Assembly (NCBI GenBank): GCA_041158345.1
Contig: JBEBBO010000008.1
Coordinates: forward strand, 4,181-68,180
Source of the DNA: UBA6136 sp041158345
GTDB lineage: Bacteria > Pseudomonadota > Gammaproteobacteria > Methylococcales > Methylococcaceae
Reading direction: 5' to 3'
Length of the DNA stretch: 64,000 bases
Under the pieces are notes generated by a model, which searched no databases, had not been told where the DNA came from, and was given only the letters and a program-made list of their open reading frames with translations. The position numbers and the translations under genes were made by a program. Of the stretch, positions 44,032-53,049 are shown piece after piece (position 1 is the first letter of the stretch; each line of letters begins with the position of its first letter).

Positions 44032-46017
44032 ATGAGCGCATCCCCGACCCGAATTGAGCTCCTCTCCCCGGCCAAGACACCTGAAATCGGTATCGCCGCG
44101 ATTAACCATGGCGCCGATGCGGTCTACATTGGGGGACCTTCCTTTGGTGCGCGGCACAACGCAGGAAATTCGATCAGTGACATTGCGCGCCTTGTCAGCC
44201 ATGCACACCGGTTCAACGCTCGAATCTTTCTGACCCTGAACACGATTCTTCGGGATGATGAACTCCCAAAGGCAAAGGCCCTGATTCAATCGGCCTATGA
44301 TTGTGGCGTAGATGCCCTGATTATTCAGGATATGGGCCTGTTGATGCTGGATCTACCCCCAATCCAGCTCCATGCCAGCACCCAATGTGACATTCGAACG
44401 CCTGAAAAAGCCCGGTTTCTCCAGGATGCCGGGTTCTCTCAAGTCGTCGCCGCTCGCGAACTTTCATTGAAGGATCTCACGGCCATGGCGTCCGTTCTGG
44501 ACACCGCGATTCTGGAATACTTCATACATGGCGCGCTTTGTGTGGCCTACAGCGGGCAGTGTTATATCAGTCACGCCCAGACCGGCAGAAGCGCCAATCG
44601 GGGCGATTGCTCGCAGGCGTGCCGCCTCCCCTATGAGGTTCTGGACGACCAGGGCCGTGTCATTGCCCATCAAAAACATGTGCTTTCGGTCAAGGACAAT
44701 GATCAAAGTGCCAACCTTGCCGCACTCATCGAAGCCGGTGTCCGAAGTTTCAAGATTGAGGGCCGATACAAGGATTTGGCTTACGTTAAAAACACCACCG
44801 CGCATTATCGGCAGCTTCTGGATGCGATCCTTGAGGATCAGCCGACCTTGAAACGCGTCTCCAGTGGCACCACCGTGTTCCATTTCAAACCGGAACCGGA
44901 GCGCAGTTTCAATCGCGGGTCCACCGACTACTTCGTCAACGGGCGACAGCAAGATATTGGGGCCTTCGACACCCCAAAGCCCCAAGGGCTTCCTCTCGGT
45001 TGGGTCATTCGAACGGGACAAGATCACCTGGATATCAGCCTGCATGATGGCGTCAGCGATCTCAACAATGGCGATACCCTGACGTATTTCGATCTTCAGA
45101 AAGAACTGAAGGGATTCAGGATCAATACGGCAGAACCCATGGGTATCGGTCAATTCAGGGTCTATCCCAATGAGCCCATCAGCCAATTCAAGGATCTTCG
45201 TAAGGACGTCGAAATGTTTCGAAGTCGCGACATGGCTTGGGAACGTCTGATGGAAAGTGATCGGACGTCTGAGCGGTTGTTGTCGATCGATGTAAAACTG
45301 GCTGAAACGCCTTCTGGGCTGATTTTAGAGATCATCGACGAAGATCAGCACGTCGTCACCCTTCGACGCGATCAGGCATGGCAACCGGCAAGAGATCTTG
45401 AGCAACAGACCCAAGCAATCCATGACGCACTGGGAAAATTGGGGGGTACGCGCTACAAGGCGCGTCAGATTCGCATTGAACCCCTCGATCTTTCAACGAT
45501 CGGATTTTGGCCTGCATCCCTCCTGAATGGACTCCGTCGCGATGCCATTGAAGCCCTGGATCAGCAGCGAGAAGCCCAATTCAAGCGTCTGGAACGCCAT
45601 CCGGAATCCATGCCGCCACCGATCTACCCTGAAGACACCCTGAGCTATCTGGCCAATGTCTACAACCAGCCAGCGCAACAGTTCTACCTGAAACATGGGG
45701 TCAAAGTCGTCGAGGCGGCGTATGAAAGTCATGAGGAGACCGGTGAAGTCAGCCTGATGATCACCAAGCACTGCATCCGTTTCTCACTCTCCCTGTGCCC
45801 TAAACAGACCAAGGGCGTCCTGGGTGTCCAGGGAACCGTGAAAGCCGAGCCCTTGCAGTTGATCAATGGCAATGAAAAACTGACGCTTCGCTTCGACTGC
45901 AAGGCCTGCGAGATGCATGTCGTTGGGAAGATCAAACGGCACATTCTTAAAGACGCGGTTGCGCAACCGATCACGTTCTACCGAACCCGGCCCAAGTCCG
46001 GAGCGCCCCGTCCATGA
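44032..46017 (+). CDS. rlhA: RlhA, 23S rRNA 5-hydroxycytidine synthase (U32 peptidase family)
   Basis: This encodes 661 residues, matching the length and order of E. coli RlhA (YdcP): a U32 domain (ADAVYIGGPSFGARHN near residue 30, HASTQCDIRT near residue 118, YSGQCYISHAQTGRSANRGD near residue 170, FKIEGRYKD) and a C-terminal DUF3656 region. The cysteines expected for an iron-sulfur site are present near residues 169-193 and 230. RlhA hydroxylates C2501 of 23S rRNA using prephenate-dependent chemistry. The shorter relatives TrhP/YegQ lack the C-terminal part. Confidence 0.94.
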   Translation: MSASPTRIELLSPAKTPEIGIAAINHGADAVYIGGPSFGARHNAGNSISDIARLVSHAHRFNARIFLTLNTILRDDELPKAKALIQSAYDCGVDALIIQDMGLLMLDLPPIQLHASTQCDIRTPEKARFLQDAGFSQVVAARELSLKDLTAMASVLDTAILEYFIHGALCVAYSGQCYISHAQTGRSANRGDCSQACRLPYEVLDDQGRVIAHQKHVLSVKDNDQSANLAALIEAGVRSFKIEGRYKDLAYVKNTTAHYRQLLDAILEDQPTLKRVSSGTTVFHFKPEPERSFNRGSTDYFVNGRQQDIGAFDTPKPQGLPLGWVIRTGQDHLDISLHDGVSDLNNGDTLTYFDLQKELKGFRINTAEPMGIGQFRVYPNEPISQFKDLRKDVEMFRSRDMAWERLMESDRTSERLLSIDVKLAETPSGLILEIIDEDQHVVTLRRDQAWQPARDLEQQTQAIHDALGKLGGTRYKARQIRIEPLDLSTIGFWPASLLNGLRRDAIEALDQQREAQFKRLERHPESMPPPIYPEDTLSYLANVYNQPAQQFYLKHGVKVVEAAYESHEETGEVSLMITKHCIRFSLSLCPKQTKGVLGVQGTVKAEPLQLINGNEKLTLRFDCKACEMHVVGKIKRHILKDAVAQPITFYRTRPKSGAPRP

Positions 46018-46547
46018 TGTCAGCCTTGCATCTGAAAATCGCTCTGTTGATCCTCTTGTTGGTCAATGCCCTGGTGTTCATGCTCCGCGGCGAACTGAAC
46101 GACAGCTTCGATTCATTGGCCTGGATCGTCCTGATGGTCCTCTATGAAATCGAAACCGGTCGAATTCAACGACTTCAATCTGGCTGGCTTCAACTGCCCT
46201 GGATTCGAAATCTTGCCGTACTCGTCGTGGTATTCGCCGAATTGTCTTACTTCTTCGAGGGCGCCTGGCTGGATGGGGTATATTCCTTCCTTTGGCTGCT
46301 GGTGGTCGCTCTTTTCGAGTTCGAAAGTCGATATCCTGATGCCGTGAGTGCCCACCCTCAAGGCTTTCGGGCCGCTGGCGCGGGTCTGGTTTTGGGCATG
46401 ATCGGCGTGATTGGCGCCTGGATTTCTGAACACGCCTATTTCAATGCCTACGATGGGCTGATCTGGTCTCTGGCGTTTCTGATCATCGATCTTGACCTCA
46501 TGGCCTCTGCCCTGGATCCAGCGGACCAACGTCGCCATCATTCCTGA
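46014..46547 (+). CDS. Multi-span membrane protein, unknown
   Basis: This encodes 177 residues with five or so hydrophobic spans. Acidic residues sit inside or next to spans (MVLYEIETGR, VVALFEFESRY, FLIIDLDLMAS), a repeated pattern that suggests an internal duplication. The start overlaps the rlhA stop by four bases (ATGA), which implies translational coupling. No family is recognised. Confidence 0.72.
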   Translation: MMSALHLKIALLILLLVNALVFMLRGELNDSFDSLAWIVLMVLYEIETGRIQRLQSGWLQLPWIRNLAVLVVVFAELSYFFEGAWLDGVYSFLWLLVVALFEFESRYPDAVSAHPQGFRAAGAGLVLGMIGVIGAWISEHAYFNAYDGLIWSLAFLIIDLDLMASALDPADQRRHHS

Positions 46548-46593
46548 CCTCATCTTCCCCACATTCCCTGTGATTCAACCGACGCGCTCACTC

Positions 46594-47457
46594 ATGGAAA
46601 ATTCCCTTCGCCACGTCGCCCCCATCGGGCGTTTGTTGTCCCTCCTCCTGGCGAGCCTTGTCTTTATCGGGGCAAGTCATGCGGCTTCCAAACGAATTGA
46701 CGTCATTAGTACCCGGGTTGTGAGACCCGCCGGCGTTGCCGTGACGCCAGAGGGCAATGTCTGGATTTCAAACCAAGGTGACTGCTATCAGTTAGGTCTT
46801 TCAGGTTGCACCACCAATGCCTCCGTCATTTTAGTCACCCCCCAAGGGACCAAAACCTATACCGGATTTGCCTCACCTGCAGGGATTGCGGTGGATTCCA
46901 ATGGCAATGCTTGGGTGGCCGATCTCGGCGGCAATAATGTTCAGCACATCAATGTCGCGGGCGGTGGCGTTGACCGCGTCCTGAGCGACCCCAATCTTCA
47001 ACTGATCAATGGACCGACCTCTGTTGCTGTCGATAGTCAGGACAATGTTCTGATTGCCAATCGCGCAACGCAGGTGATCAGCAAGTACTCCAAAACGGGG
47101 CAGTTCATTAGCTATCTCCAGATCAGTTCCAATCTGTTTTCTCTGGCCATTGGACCCGATGACCGGCTGTGGATCGCCAATACGCAGGGTAATGCCATTT
47201 ACTGCCCGTCTCTAGGGCTCAGTTTCAAGCTTCCACAGAATACGGCGCCCCATGCGCTGGCCATCGATCGAGACGGTAACCCTTGGGTCGCGAACTACAA
47301 CACCTCTTCCGTTGTTCAATTCAACGCTAAAGGCCGGCCCTTGCGTGTCGTCAAATCCGGCGTTCGTTTTCCGACGGGTGTGGATTTTGATGCCGCCGGC
47401 AACCTCTATATCTCCAATTTCAGCCTCAATAACGTCGGCAAGTACCAAATCCGATGA
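46594..47457 (+). CDS. Secreted NHL/Vgb-type beta-propeller protein
   Basis: This encodes 287 residues from the ATG at 46594, which starts a signal peptide (cleavage after GASHA). The body is a series of blade-like repeats with V(A/D)xxGNVWxxN patterns (EGNVWISNQ, NGNAWVADLG, QDNVLIANRA, DDRLWIANTQ, DGNPWVANYN, AGNLYISNFS), about six blades. Two cysteines in the first loop may form a disulfide. Such propellers bind partners or ligands; some act as lyases. The function is unknown. The in-frame extension to 46492 overlaps the preceding gene. Confidence 0.8.
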   Translation: MENSLRHVAPIGRLLSLLLASLVFIGASHAASKRIDVISTRVVRPAGVAVTPEGNVWISNQGDCYQLGLSGCTTNASVILVTPQGTKTYTGFASPAGIAVDSNGNAWVADLGGNNVQHINVAGGGVDRVLSDPNLQLINGPTSVAVDSQDNVLIANRATQVISKYSKTGQFISYLQISSNLFSLAIGPDDRLWIANTQGNAIYCPSLGLSFKLPQNTAPHALAIDRDGNPWVANYNTSSVVQFNAKGRPLRVVKSGVRFPTGVDFDAAGNLYISNFSLNNVGKYQIR

Positions 47458-47646
47458 TCCAATACCCTTTTTTGATCCACGAATTGATGAATCGCAGGGA
47501 ACTCAATCGGACTTTATGGAGTCCTACTCAGAGGAAAAGTGAATCTGGATCAATTTCCTTTTCCATCTAGATTTGTAAAATTTCCATAAGAACCGGGGGA
47601 CTCTCATGCGAGTCCAGATACTGAGACCTGAGGGAGGAACAGCGGA

Positions 47647-48186
47647 ATGAATGGTGCGAAGCGAGTGGCCAAGGCCGGACTGATTTTGAGTGCTCTGCTT
47701 GCAATCATGGGGCTCTCAAGCCCTGCCATTGCAGAGTCTGACAAGGAGATCGCGGAAAAGGCTGCCAAGCAGCGGGCGTTGGCGCGTGAGGGCGGCGATA
47801 TGGATCACTCGCAACACAGCCTGCCGGGTGATAAAGGCAAGTTCAGAGGCGTTTTCTATGGTTATCTGCCCTGCAATGAACTGGACTGCAACGGCATCAA
47901 GATGACGCTCTCCCTTAATGCCAAGGATAATTACCTGCTGGTTATCCAGCCGGCCAAGCTGCTGAACCGCGAATCCTTTGAAAAAGGCAAGTACACCTGG
48001 GATGAGTCCAATCGAATGGTTATCCTAACGCCTAATAAGGAAGCCCCGATCCGCAAACTGCAGATCAAAGATGATGGTGCGCTTCTTTATGTGAATTCAG
48101 ACGGTCGCCCCTTCCCCGGTAGCGAAAAACCCTACCTGATGGAACGCAGTGATCTTGCCGGCAACCGCGAGATGCATATTCACTGA
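47647..48186 (+). CDS. NlpE N-terminal-domain protein, probable copper/envelope-stress protein
   Basis: This encodes 179 residues with a ribosome site GAGGA before the ATG. A Sec signal peptide (about residues 1-29) precedes an N-terminal stretch with MDHSQHS, a possible metal site. The domain from about residue 63 (GVFYGYLPCNELDCNGIKMTLSL) is the NlpE N-terminal fold, linked to copper resistance and surface sensing. The usual lipobox cysteine is absent, so this is a soluble periplasmic form rather than a lipoprotein. Confidence 0.82.
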   Translation: MNGAKRVAKAGLILSALLAIMGLSSPAIAESDKEIAEKAAKQRALAREGGDMDHSQHSLPGDKGKFRGVFYGYLPCNELDCNGIKMTLSLNAKDNYLLVIQPAKLLNRESFEKGKYTWDESNRMVILTPNKEAPIRKLQIKDDGALLYVNSDGRPFPGSEKPYLMERSDLAGNREMHIH

Positions 48187-48209
48187 TCCCGTTGCTCCAA
48201 GAAACTCCG

Positions 48210-48236
48210 ATAAAGGCCCCTCATGTGGGCCTTTAT
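48210..48236 (+). terminator. Rho-independent terminator between convergent genes
   Basis: ATAAAGGCCC (48210-48219), loop CTCATGT, GGGCCTTTAT (48227-48236), followed by GTTTT. The symmetrical stem can serve both the NlpE-domain gene and the kinase gene converging on it. Confidence 0.85.
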
Positions 48237-48250
48237 GTTTTGGTCTGAAA

Positions 48251-49684
48251 TCAAACCGGAATGCTCAGTACGGCGAGCACGCCACCTTCCGAGTGATTGG
48301 TCAGGCTGACCGAACCATAGTGGAGGTCCGCGACATGCTGAACCACATTCAGCCCAATGCCCGTTCCCTTGCGTCCGGTGGATTCCTTGGGCAAGGTGAA
48401 ATACTTGTCGAAGACCTGATGAACGACGGCGTCCGGGATGCCATTTCCGTGATCCCTGACATGAATGGCTACGATTTTTCCCTGAGCCACAGCGGAAATG
48501 ACCACACGTCTCCCCCGCGGGGAATGATCGATGGCGTTCTGTAACAAATTGCCCACAGCCAACTCCATGAGCACGGGTTCGCAGCGCACCTGGCAATCCA
48601 CGTTCCCCTCCAACCGAAGATCGATGTGCTGCTGATCTGCCGAGTGACGATGCCCATTGACGACGGCCTCCAAGACATCCCCGATCCGAATCGGGGTTAA
48701 TTCAGTCAGGGCGTCCTGACGTTCGATGGCGGCGATGACCAACAATCGTTCGGTCACCTGTGTCATTCGATCACAGCAGGATTTGATTTCAGCAATGAGC
48801 TGTCGACGCTCTGAACCCTGATGGCTCCGCCCGAGAAGTTCGGTGTGTATTCGTACCGCCGTGATCGGATTTTTCATCTCATGCGCCAAACAAGCCACCA
48901 TCTGCTCCATATGACGCTTTTCAGAAATGGCCTCATGCACACGATCCAACAGAATACCCAGACGACCAAATCGAGCTCTTCGAAGATTGGGCCTGAGAAT
49001 GGGGCTGCCTCCCCGCGCCTGATCCAAACGCCCCAGCCAGATTTCAATCGGGCGGTACAACAAGAGATAGGCTGTAAGCAGCAGAAGGACAGCCAATAGC
49101 CCTGTCGCGGCAAAGACTAATAACATGCCCTGTTCGACGGCGATCACCAGGGGCTTTAATAAAACATTACTTTTCGAGGCAACCAGCGCCCCCAAAATGG
49201 TTTCACCGCGTCGAATCGGAAGCCCAACGGACATCCGATAGATGCCCTGCCCCTCGTCTTCATCCCTCCGAAGCACAAATCCTTCAAGTGCTGTGGCCAC
49301 TTCAGGTCGTGAGGACACATCAGCCCCGAGCAACTTTCCGGCCGAATCATAGATGACCTGACCCCTGGGATCCGTGATCAATAGATGCAGCACGAGACGA
49401 TGTTCCACCTCGACGTCATAGAGTTTTGTATGGCTCAACTCGGAAAAAGGCCGAAATACCTCCGCCAAGGCCTCGGGTTGATCGAGGCCCCTGTCTGCGA
49501 GCGTCGCAACAGGACCTGCCAGCGCATGTGTGATCTCATTGAGGTACCCTTCTCTTAAAGAGTAAACCTTCTCTTCAAACGCCTGGATGGAATGCCAGGC
49601 AACGACCAGAAGGCCGATCGCTGCGATGAAAATCAGACCATAGAGGAGTTGGAGAGGTCTAGATCGATTTGTCAGCAATGGCAT
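48251..49684 (-). CDS. Membrane sensor histidine kinase, CreC-like
   Basis: This encodes 477 residues from the ATG at 49684 (GGAGG just upstream), overlapping the YkgJ-type gene by 26 bases. Two membrane spans (about residues 12-32 and 185-210) enclose a periplasmic PAS-like sensor; a HAMP-like linker and a HisKA domain with the H box CLAHEMKNPITAV follow, then an N box NLLQNAIDHS, G1 DHGNGIPD and G2 GTGIGLNVV. The plan resembles CreC. No response regulator is adjacent, so its partner is elsewhere. Confidence 0.88.
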   Translation of the reverse strand: MPLLTNRSRPLQLLYGLIFIAAIGLLVVAWHSIQAFEEKVYSLREGYLNEITHALAGPVATLADRGLDQPEALAEVFRPFSELSHTKLYDVEVEHRLVLHLLITDPRGQVIYDSAGKLLGADVSSRPEVATALEGFVLRRDEDEGQGIYRMSVGLPIRRGETILGALVASKSNVLLKPLVIAVEQGMLLVFAATGLLAVLLLLTAYLLLYRPIEIWLGRLDQARGGSPILRPNLRRARFGRLGILLDRVHEAISEKRHMEQMVACLAHEMKNPITAVRIHTELLGRSHQGSERRQLIAEIKSCCDRMTQVTERLLVIAAIERQDALTELTPIRIGDVLEAVVNGHRHSADQQHIDLRLEGNVDCQVRCEPVLMELAVGNLLQNAIDHSPRGRRVVISAVAQGKIVAIHVRDHGNGIPDAVVHQVFDKYFTLPKESTGRKGTGIGLNVVQHVADLHYGSVSLTNHSEGGVLAVLSIPV

Positions 49685-50276
49685 ACCCTCCATGCATCCC
49701 ATCCAGTGGATCATCAATCCACACGGCGAGCGAGCGGGGCTCCCCCTCCACACGAAGATCCCGGTCCAATGCATCCTGATTGCCCCAAACGACCTGATCC
49801 AGCAGACCAGACGCCACCTTCTGTTCAATCTGCTGGCAATGAAGGCCGATGCCTTTTTGCATATAGTATCCGTAGGATCGACAAGCGAGTGGACGATAGG
49901 GATAGATTCTGCAAGCGCCTTCGTCGGCATCGAGCATCGGGCACATCACCGGCATCGTCGCGCCGGCGAGCGATCCGATGTCTGTCAGGATGCGTTGACG
50001 TAGCTCAGCGGAGAGCGTCAGGAGCCCTGCTTTGAGCCGAAGCCATTCGGCACGCGTGATGATCGGTAATTCAGCAAGCCGACGACAACAGCTGTCGCAG
50101 CCTCGGCGGCACAACCAATCCGGATGACTGCCACGTATGTTTTCAATCAGCCGTTCAATCCGGCTCTCGATTTCGTCCAGTGATGACACGAAGTGATCTC
50201 GGTTCCACCCGGTAACATTAAAAGCGATGGGCTGTGCTATTTTGCCCTGAAGATCCTTTGAACCGAAGCCCTTCAT
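49659..50276 (-). CDS. YkgJ-type cysteine-cluster protein
   Basis: This encodes 205 residues. Cysteines in CRRGCDSCCRR near residue 56, CPMLDADEGACRIYPYRPLACR at about 111-132 and a later GLHCQQ are the pattern of the YkgJ/UPF0153 zinc- or iron-chelate cluster family. The role is uncertain; some members are linked to protein modification or metal handling. It overlaps the downstream kinase gene and is divergent from the ZIP transporter gene by 16 bases. Confidence 0.85.
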   Translation of the reverse strand: MKGFGSKDLQGKIAQPIAFNVTGWNRDHFVSSLDEIESRIERLIENIRGSHPDWLCRRGCDSCCRRLAELPIITRAEWLRLKAGLLTLSAELRQRILTDIGSLAGATMPVMCPMLDADEGACRIYPYRPLACRSYGYYMQKGIGLHCQQIEQKVASGLLDQVVWGNQDALDRDLRVEGEPRSLAVWIDDPLDGMHGGYAIADKSI

Positions 50277-50292
50277 TCAGGCAGCTACCCGC

Positions 50293-51072
50293 ATGAGCAT
50301 CGCAAGCGCCCTCGAGGTGTTAAACACACTCCCGAAGACCCTTTCCCCCGTTCTTGAAACCCTGAGCCGCTATGCCGCGCTACCCGTCATCGCCGCTATG
50401 GTGGGAACGCTGCTGGGTTCCTTCTATCGTTTGGGTCCCAAAGGCTTGAGCCATCTCCAGCATTTGGCTGCGGGCATTATCTTTTCAGTGGTTTCCGTTG
50501 AAATTCTGCCCGATGTGATTCATCGACAAAATCCGACCCTGTTGACGATAGGGTTCAGTGCCGGGGTTGCGTTCATGCTGCTGCTGGCGCATTTTTCAGA
50601 ACATGCCGATGACTTGAAGCCGGGTAAACGGCAACGCATTCCGCTCGCCTTGGTTGCGGGCGTCGGGGTCGATGTCTTTCTGGATGGCTTGATTCTCGCC
50701 TTGACGATGCATACCCTGGAGAGCGCCGGTCGGCTCCTCTCGCTGGCTCTTTCGGTGGAACTCCTCTCGGTGGGTCTCACGCTGACTGGGAGCCTGCGTA
50801 AATTGAAACGCTCACGCGGCTTCATTTTCCTACTGAACCTCGGCATCTTTTCCATGCTGGCGTTGGGAACGCTGGTGGGTATGGTGGGTCTTCCCTATCT
50901 TCCGGACAGCGCGTTGGATCTCGTCCTTTCATTTGGACTCGCCGCACTGCTCTTTCTCGTGACGGAGGAACTCTTGGTCGAATCACATCGAGAAGTCGAT
51001 ACCCACCTTTCCACCATCTTCTTCTTTGCTGGCTTTCTGGTCTTCCTGCTACTCGGCCAGCACCACGGCTGA
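50293..51072 (+). CDS. ZIP family divalent-metal transporter
   Basis: This encodes 259 residues with about eight spans. The metal path residues of ZIP proteins are seen in DVFLDGLILALTMH (near residue 120) and SVELLSVGLTL (near residue 155), with an acidic EELLVE segment before the last span. A His/Asp patch (HFSEHADD) lies in the cytoplasmic loop. The family imports zinc, iron or manganese; the direction and ion are not provable here. It ends with a His-rich QHHG tail. Confidence 0.83.
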   Translation: MSIASALEVLNTLPKTLSPVLETLSRYAALPVIAAMVGTLLGSFYRLGPKGLSHLQHLAAGIIFSVVSVEILPDVIHRQNPTLLTIGFSAGVAFMLLLAHFSEHADDLKPGKRQRIPLALVAGVGVDVFLDGLILALTMHTLESAGRLLSLALSVELLSVGLTLTGSLRKLKRSRGFIFLLNLGIFSMLALGTLVGMVGLPYLPDSALDLVLSFGLAALLFLVTEELLVESHREVDTHLSTIFFFAGFLVFLLLGQHHG

Positions 51073-51125
51073 AGCTATATTTTTGTTCGCCGTGATCTGG
51101 CTTGGCACGACACCCTCGCCATCAC

Positions 51126-51620
51126 TCAGAATTGACGGCCTGCATCCAACGCTGCCTGAAGTTTGCTTTCGTCGTCATGGGAGAGGGAGGACTGGAGCAC
51201 CTTGCCGCCTGTGCCACGAATTTCCTCAAGGACCTTGTCGGTGGTGACTTTTCTGACCAGGATAAAGAGTGCTGAAGTTTCCGGTTTGAAACCTTCCGCT
51301 AAATCCTTCATGAATTGATCATTAATCCCGATATCACTGAGGGCACCCGATACGGCACCTGCACTGGCGCCGACCACGGCACCAAGAAGCGGATTCATAA
51401 AGATCAAACCAATCAATGCGCCCCAGAAACCGCCGCCGGTAGCGCCCATGGCCGTTAAGGGGAAGGCCTGATTCAGTTTGACCTTCCCGTCCTTGGACTT
51501 GATGGCTACAACGGCGTCTTCCAGATCAACGAGGTATTCACGTTGAAGCTTTAAGAGCTGCAATCTGATTTCATCGGCCTTGAAGGGATCGTCATAGCCG
51601 ATCACGATTAATTCGCTCAT
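51126..51620 (-). CDS. DUF1269 membrane-associated protein
   Basis: This encodes 164 residues with a Gly/Ala-rich membrane-like hairpin in the middle (about residues 60-95) between two soluble halves. The N-terminus (MSELIVIGYDD) and the segment LVRKVTTDKVLEEI are typical of DUF1269. The function is unknown; members are often found in stress or sulfur-metabolism regions. It converges with the ZIP gene. Confidence 0.88.
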   Translation of the reverse strand: MSELIVIGYDDPFKADEIRLQLLKLQREYLVDLEDAVVAIKSKDGKVKLNQAFPLTAMGATGGGFWGALIGLIFMNPLLGAVVGASAGAVSGALSDIGINDQFMKDLAEGFKPETSALFILVRKVTTDKVLEEIRGTGGKVLQSSLSHDDESKLQAALDAGRQF

Positions 51621-51871
51621 GGGAAATCCTCCTTAGAGTGAAACGGGTTGCTAAAACAATGACGCACAGGACGCGCTTTAGCACTTTGAGGAACGAAAAT
51701 CGTAACAGTTCCGAACCCCGATAATAAGAGAGATCCTGCAGATAACTTTGAACCAAGGCACCGCTAATCCGTCTACAATGGAGTGAGGGATCAAGGTCGC
51801 CTCCGGCAAAAGCCTGTTGGTTTCCAGCCTATTTTATTGGGGCTCAAGTCCCTCCGAATGCATCATCCCCC

Positions 51872-53044
51872 ATGAAGTTGATCAAAGGAATTTCCCGCCG
51901 TTGGCTGATCGGACTGACTGTCCTGTTGCTTGTGATCCTCGTCGGATTGAACCGCGGCCATGCACCCTCCGAACCTGCGAAAGGCACCCCGGGGAAGTCT
52001 GCCCCCATCAGCGTCCGGACAGAATCGATCCGACAGGGTGATTTTGAAATCCATCTCAATGCCCTCGGCACCGTGGCTGCATTCAACACCACGACCGTCA
52101 AATCGAGAGTCACCGGAGAACTGCTTCGAATTCATTTCAAGGAGGGCCAATACGTCAAGGCAGGCGATCTTCTGGCCGAAGTGGATCCTCGCATCTATCA
52201 AAGTCAGCTCGATCAGGCGCTAGGGAAGATCAGCAGCGATCGCGCACAGCTTCAGTTTGCGGAAGCCGAATTAGCCCGTGACGAGCGACTGATCAAAGAA
52301 GGGTACATCGCCCTCTCGCAGCTTCAGACGCAAAGCGCGAACGTCAATCAACTCAAGGGCGCGATTGCGACCGATCAGGGGCAAATCGATGCGGCCCGGG
52401 TCGAACTTTCATTTTGTAAGATCACCGCCCCCCTCTCCGGACGTGTAGGCCTCAAACAGGTCGATTTGGGCAACATTCTGAATGTCATGGATCCCGTGGT
52501 GGTGATCACCCAAATGCAGCCAATCTCCGTCATTTTCAGCATTCCGCAGGATTACAACAAACGCCTGCAGGACCGCATGACTCAAGTGCCGGATCTCGCC
52601 ATTGAGGCCTTCGATCGGGATGGACGCAACCTACTCGCTGTAGGCCGCGTGGCGAGCGCGGATAACTTGATCGATATGACTACCGGCACCCTGAAGATCA
52701 AAGCGCGTTTCGAGAATCAGGATCTTTCGCTCTACCCCAATCAGTTCGTCAATATTCGCTTGTTGCTCGATGTGCTTCCGGATCGGCTCATCGCTCCACG
52801 AAAGGCCGTGCAGCAGGACCCCAAGGGCTACCACGTCTTTGGTCTCAATTCGGACAACACAGTCCGGACCCTGCCGGTGGTCCTGGGCGCATCGGAAGAT
52901 GACAGGGTGGTGATCGAATCGGGTCTTGAGGCGGGACAAACCGTGGTGACCGAAGGCTTGGACAAACTGAGGGATGGAATCAAGGTCATCCCGATCGAGC
53001 CCGGTCCTCAAGCGGATTCAAAGCCCGCCAGCGCATCGCCCTGA
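51872..53044 (+). CDS. mdtA: RND efflux periplasmic adaptor, MdtA-like
   Basis: This encodes 390 residues. An N-terminal anchor (about residues 10-28) is followed by a barrel-sandwich half (GTVAAFNTTTVKSRVTGELL), a coiled-coil hairpin with the repeated LxxAxAELARDE pattern, the second lipoyl half (CKITAPLSGRVGLKQVDLGN) and beta-barrel and membrane-proximal domains. The adaptor joins the inner-membrane pump to an outer-membrane channel. It is five bases upstream of mdtB. No tolC gene is in the window. Confidence 0.9.
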   Translation: MKLIKGISRRWLIGLTVLLLVILVGLNRGHAPSEPAKGTPGKSAPISVRTESIRQGDFEIHLNALGTVAAFNTTTVKSRVTGELLRIHFKEGQYVKAGDLLAEVDPRIYQSQLDQALGKISSDRAQLQFAEAELARDERLIKEGYIALSQLQTQSANVNQLKGAIATDQGQIDAARVELSFCKITAPLSGRVGLKQVDLGNILNVMDPVVVITQMQPISVIFSIPQDYNKRLQDRMTQVPDLAIEAFDRDGRNLLAVGRVASADNLIDMTTGTLKIKARFENQDLSLYPNQFVNIRLLLDVLPDRLIAPRKAVQQDPKGYHVFGLNSDNTVRTLPVVLGASEDDRVVIESGLEAGQTVVTEGLDKLRDGIKVIPIEPGPQADSKPASASP

Positions 53045-53049
53045 GGCGA

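Noticed and set aside
43903..44289. N-terminal extension of the alcohol dehydrogenase frame
   Set aside because: The extension crosses the rlhA start and the perfect ribosome site at 43909-43914 marks the inner ATG.
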